Shown here: one piece after another, positions 6,099 to 7,287 of the stretch | How positions within the stretch are numbered: the first letter of the stretch is position 1 | Layout: every line of letters begins with the position of its first letter | Assembly (NCBI GenBank): GCA_015065205.1 | Contig: SVQS01000091.1 | Location: 1-7,287, forward strand | From: Oscillospiraceae bacterium | GTDB lineage: Bacteria; Bacillota; Clostridia; Oscillospirales; CAG-272 | Reading direction: 5' to 3' | Length of the DNA: 7,287 nucleotides | Made by a program: the position numbers and the translations under genes | Notes under the pieces: model-generated | What the model saw: the letters and a program-made list of their open reading frames with translations, nothing else | Told to the model about the DNA's origin: nothing | The model's database searches: none

Positions 6099-6126
6099 GC
6101 GGCCTCGAAGCACCGAGGTCGCTTTT
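6099..6126 (+). terminator. Intrinsic terminator of the acyl carrier protein gene
   Basis: GCGGCCTCG (6099-6107) pairs with CGAGGTCGC (6114-6122) over 9 bp with one G-U pair, around the loop AAGCAC, and is followed by TTTTATAT. It lies 20 nt after the stop codon. Confidence 0.9.
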
Positions 6127-6216
6127 ATATTGCCTGCAACATCTTCTCCATTATATAACGACTGTCGAAAAATGTCAATATATGCGAGAAAATCCGGTAA
6201 AATATTTGGTTTTTGG

Positions 6217-6245
6217 TTGCATTTTTCAATTTTGTTTGATATAAT
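6217..6245 (+). promoter_or_regulatory. Extended -10 sigma-A promoter for the membrane protein and trmB
   Basis: TTGCAT (6217-6222), a 17-bp spacer and a perfect TATAAT (6240-6245) with TGA just upstream (6237-6239, the TGn extension) form a strong promoter. Transcription would begin near 6252, leaving a short leader of about 25 nt with an AAGGAG site (6263-6268). The rest of the gap, 6128-6216, holds nothing I can identify. Confidence 0.87.
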
Positions 6246-6276
6246 AAAGGTAATTCATTAGGAAGGAGAAATTTTT

Positions 6277-6753
6277 ATGAAAAAGCACTTATCAACAATC
6301 GGCTTCAATTTACTCAAGGTTTGGGGCGCTGCTTGGGTTGGCGTTTTGATCTCTATTCTCCCTATGTACATCATGCGTTTTAACAGCGCATCGCATAGAG
6401 ACGAAAATTTGGTTTCGGGAATTGCGGGAGGTATTGGAACAGTGGTTGCTCTCTTTCTCTTTTTCAAATGGGAAGGAAGGAAAAGAGAGTTCCGCGTTGC
6501 GTCTCCTAAAACAATTATCTTGTACTCTGTTGCACCAACTATCCTTTGGGCATTGATTGGCTCTCTTTTTGCTCCCAATCCTTTTTTGGTATTAACGAAT
6601 GCCTTTTTCTTTTGCGATGCCATGACCGGAATTGAAAAAGTTGCCGACTATGCATTTTTCCAGCCCTTTCCCTATGCGCTCTTATTTGCAGTCTTTTATT
6701 CTGTCGCTATTTTTGGCGGTTACATATTCGGCCGTAAATTCAGCGACCTTTGA
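6277..6753 (+). CDS. Small multi-pass membrane protein of unknown function
   Basis: I do not recognise this 158-residue protein. Hydrophobic stretches at about 8-32, 46-64, 79-98 and 131-152 suggest four membrane spans, with another hydrophobic patch near 102-113 that may be a partial segment. The loop after span 2 is strongly basic (KWEGRKREFR, 64-73) and probably cytoplasmic, and a short basic tail GRKFSDL closes the protein. There is no cleavable signal peptide, lipobox or obvious catalytic motif. The ATG at 6277 follows AAGGAG (6263-6268) at good spacing, and a strong extended -10 promoter lies just upstream, so this is a genuine expressed gene. trmB begins 37 nt after its stop with no terminator between, so the two are probably cotranscribed. 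Their functional connection, if any, is unknown. Confidence 0.8.
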   Translation: MKKHLSTIGFNLLKVWGAAWVGVLISILPMYIMRFNSASHRDENLVSGIAGGIGTVVALFLFFKWEGRKREFRVASPKTIILYSVAPTILWALIGSLFAPNPFLVLTNAFFFCDAMTGIEKVADYAFFQPFPYALLFAVFYSVAIFGGYIFGRKFSDL

Positions 6754-6790
6754 TACAAACGATTATCACGAAACATAAGGAAACAAAACT

Positions 6791-7287
6791 ATGAGAATGA
6801 GAAGAAAAAAGCACGGTGCTGAAAGAATTGCCGCGTGCTCCAAAATTTTAATTCCTGCCCCCATCACCCCCGCGGCACATCCGCAATCTTTTTTTGCTGA
6901 TGAGCGTCCTGTGTGCCTTGAGATTGGCTGTGGCAAGGGGGATTTTGCCGTTGGAATGTCGGCAAAGCATCAAGACCTCAACTTTATTGCTATGGAGCGC
7001 GTTCCCGACGTGGCTTGTCTTGCTTTGGAAAAAGCAATGGCGGCCAAGGAGTCTCGCCCCGATAATTTGCGCTTCGTCATTGGTGATGCACGCAATTTAA
7101 CCGAGTATTTTCTGCCCCACTCCTTTGATCGCATTTATCTCAATTTCAGCGATCCTTGGCCCAAAAAGGGATACGCAAAGCGTCGTCTGACACATCGCGG
7201 ATTTTTAGAGCTTTACCGTTCACTTCTTGTTGAGCATGGTCTTTTGATCCTGAAAACCGATAACGAAGGTCTGTTTGATTTCAGCTT
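6791..7287 (+). CDS. trmB: tRNA (guanine-N7-)-methyltransferase TrmB, N-terminal part (runs off the right edge)
   Basis: A SAM-dependent enzyme that makes 7-methylguanosine at position 46 in the tRNA variable loop. The 165 visible residues start MRMRRKKHGAERIAACSKIL, the usual TrmB opening. They then show the SAM-binding motif LEIGCGKGDF (43-52), the acidic residue region AMER (67-70), IGDARNL (97-103), and the family signature with NFSDPWPKKGYAKRRL (118-133), followed by LKTDNEGLF (154-162). The ATG at 6791 follows AAGGA (6777-6781) with 9 nt spacing. The full protein is usually about 210-230 residues, so roughly a quarter is missing to the right. It probably shares a transcript with the upstream membrane protein. 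There is no stop or frameshift in the visible part. Confidence 0.95.
   Translation, partial: MRMRRKKHGAERIAACSKILIPAPITPAAHPQSFFADERPVCLEIGCGKGDFAVGMSAKHQDLNFIAMERVPDVACLALEKAMAAKESRPDNLRFVIGDARNLTEYFLPHSFDRIYLNFSDPWPKKGYAKRRLTHRGFLELYRSLLVEHGLLILKTDNEGLFDFS

Noticed and set aside
5685..6113. Minus-strand open frame of 142 codons covering the ACP gene and its promoter
   Set aside because: It runs antisense through a perfect promoter, the ACP gene and part of the terminator; there is no RBS or recognisable domain.
1..7287. CRISPR array, tRNA, rRNA, insertion sequence, toxin-antitoxin or phage module
   Set aside because: No regularly spaced repeats, cloverleaf, transposase or phage-type gene was seen in either strand; nearly all bases belong to recognised chromosomal genes.

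Overview
The window looks like the chromosome of an endospore-forming, low- to mid-GC Clostridia-type Firmicute, probably an uncultured gut lineage. The evidence is a dipicolinate synthase gene pair (dpaA-dpaB), which is tied to spore formation, together with clostridial-style class II aldolase, MATE, ComEC and ACP sequences, strong AGGAGG-type ribosome binding sites, and sigma-A promoters matching the TTGACA/TATAAT consensus. The species cannot be named from the sequence alone.

Layout. (1) Bases 1-211, minus strand: the first 70 codons of a class II fructose-bisphosphate aldolase, with its own promoter. (2) 212-381: a divergent intergenic region. (3) 382-1728, plus strand: a MATE-family efflux transporter, probably starting at a TTG codon. 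(4) 1729-1867: a convergent intergenic region with two terminator-like hairpins and a compact cluster of small palindromes resembling an intergenic repeat. (5) 1868-3337, minus strand: dpaB and dpaA in the order promoter-dpaA-dpaB, in the same reading frame and 21 nt apart. (6) 3379-3412: a strong terminator for the next minus-strand gene. It presses against the dpaA leader, so any separate dpaA promoter must overlap it. (7) 3411-5669, minus strand: a full-length ComEC/Rec2 DNA-uptake channel whose C-terminal metallo-beta-lactamase-like domain has lost most of its metal-binding motifs. (8) 5751-6126, plus strand: a self-contained acyl carrier protein unit with a perfect consensus promoter, a strong RBS, the gene and a strong terminator. 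(9) 6217-7287, plus strand: an extended -10 promoter driving an unrecognised small membrane protein, followed 37 nt later by trmB (tRNA m7G46 methyltransferase), which runs off the window.

The genes are mostly housekeeping or sporulation genes in separate short transcription units, not one pathway. DpaA and DpaB act together in the mother cell to make dipicolinic acid. The membrane protein and trmB probably share a transcript. I found no CRISPR array, tRNA, rRNA, insertion sequence or phage gene. No clearly novel multi-gene system is visible. The observations most worth following up are the degenerate nuclease-like domain of ComEC, the terminator/promoter overlap before dpaA, the palindrome cluster at 1755-1823, the unknown membrane protein, and the ACP with an N-S-I attachment site.
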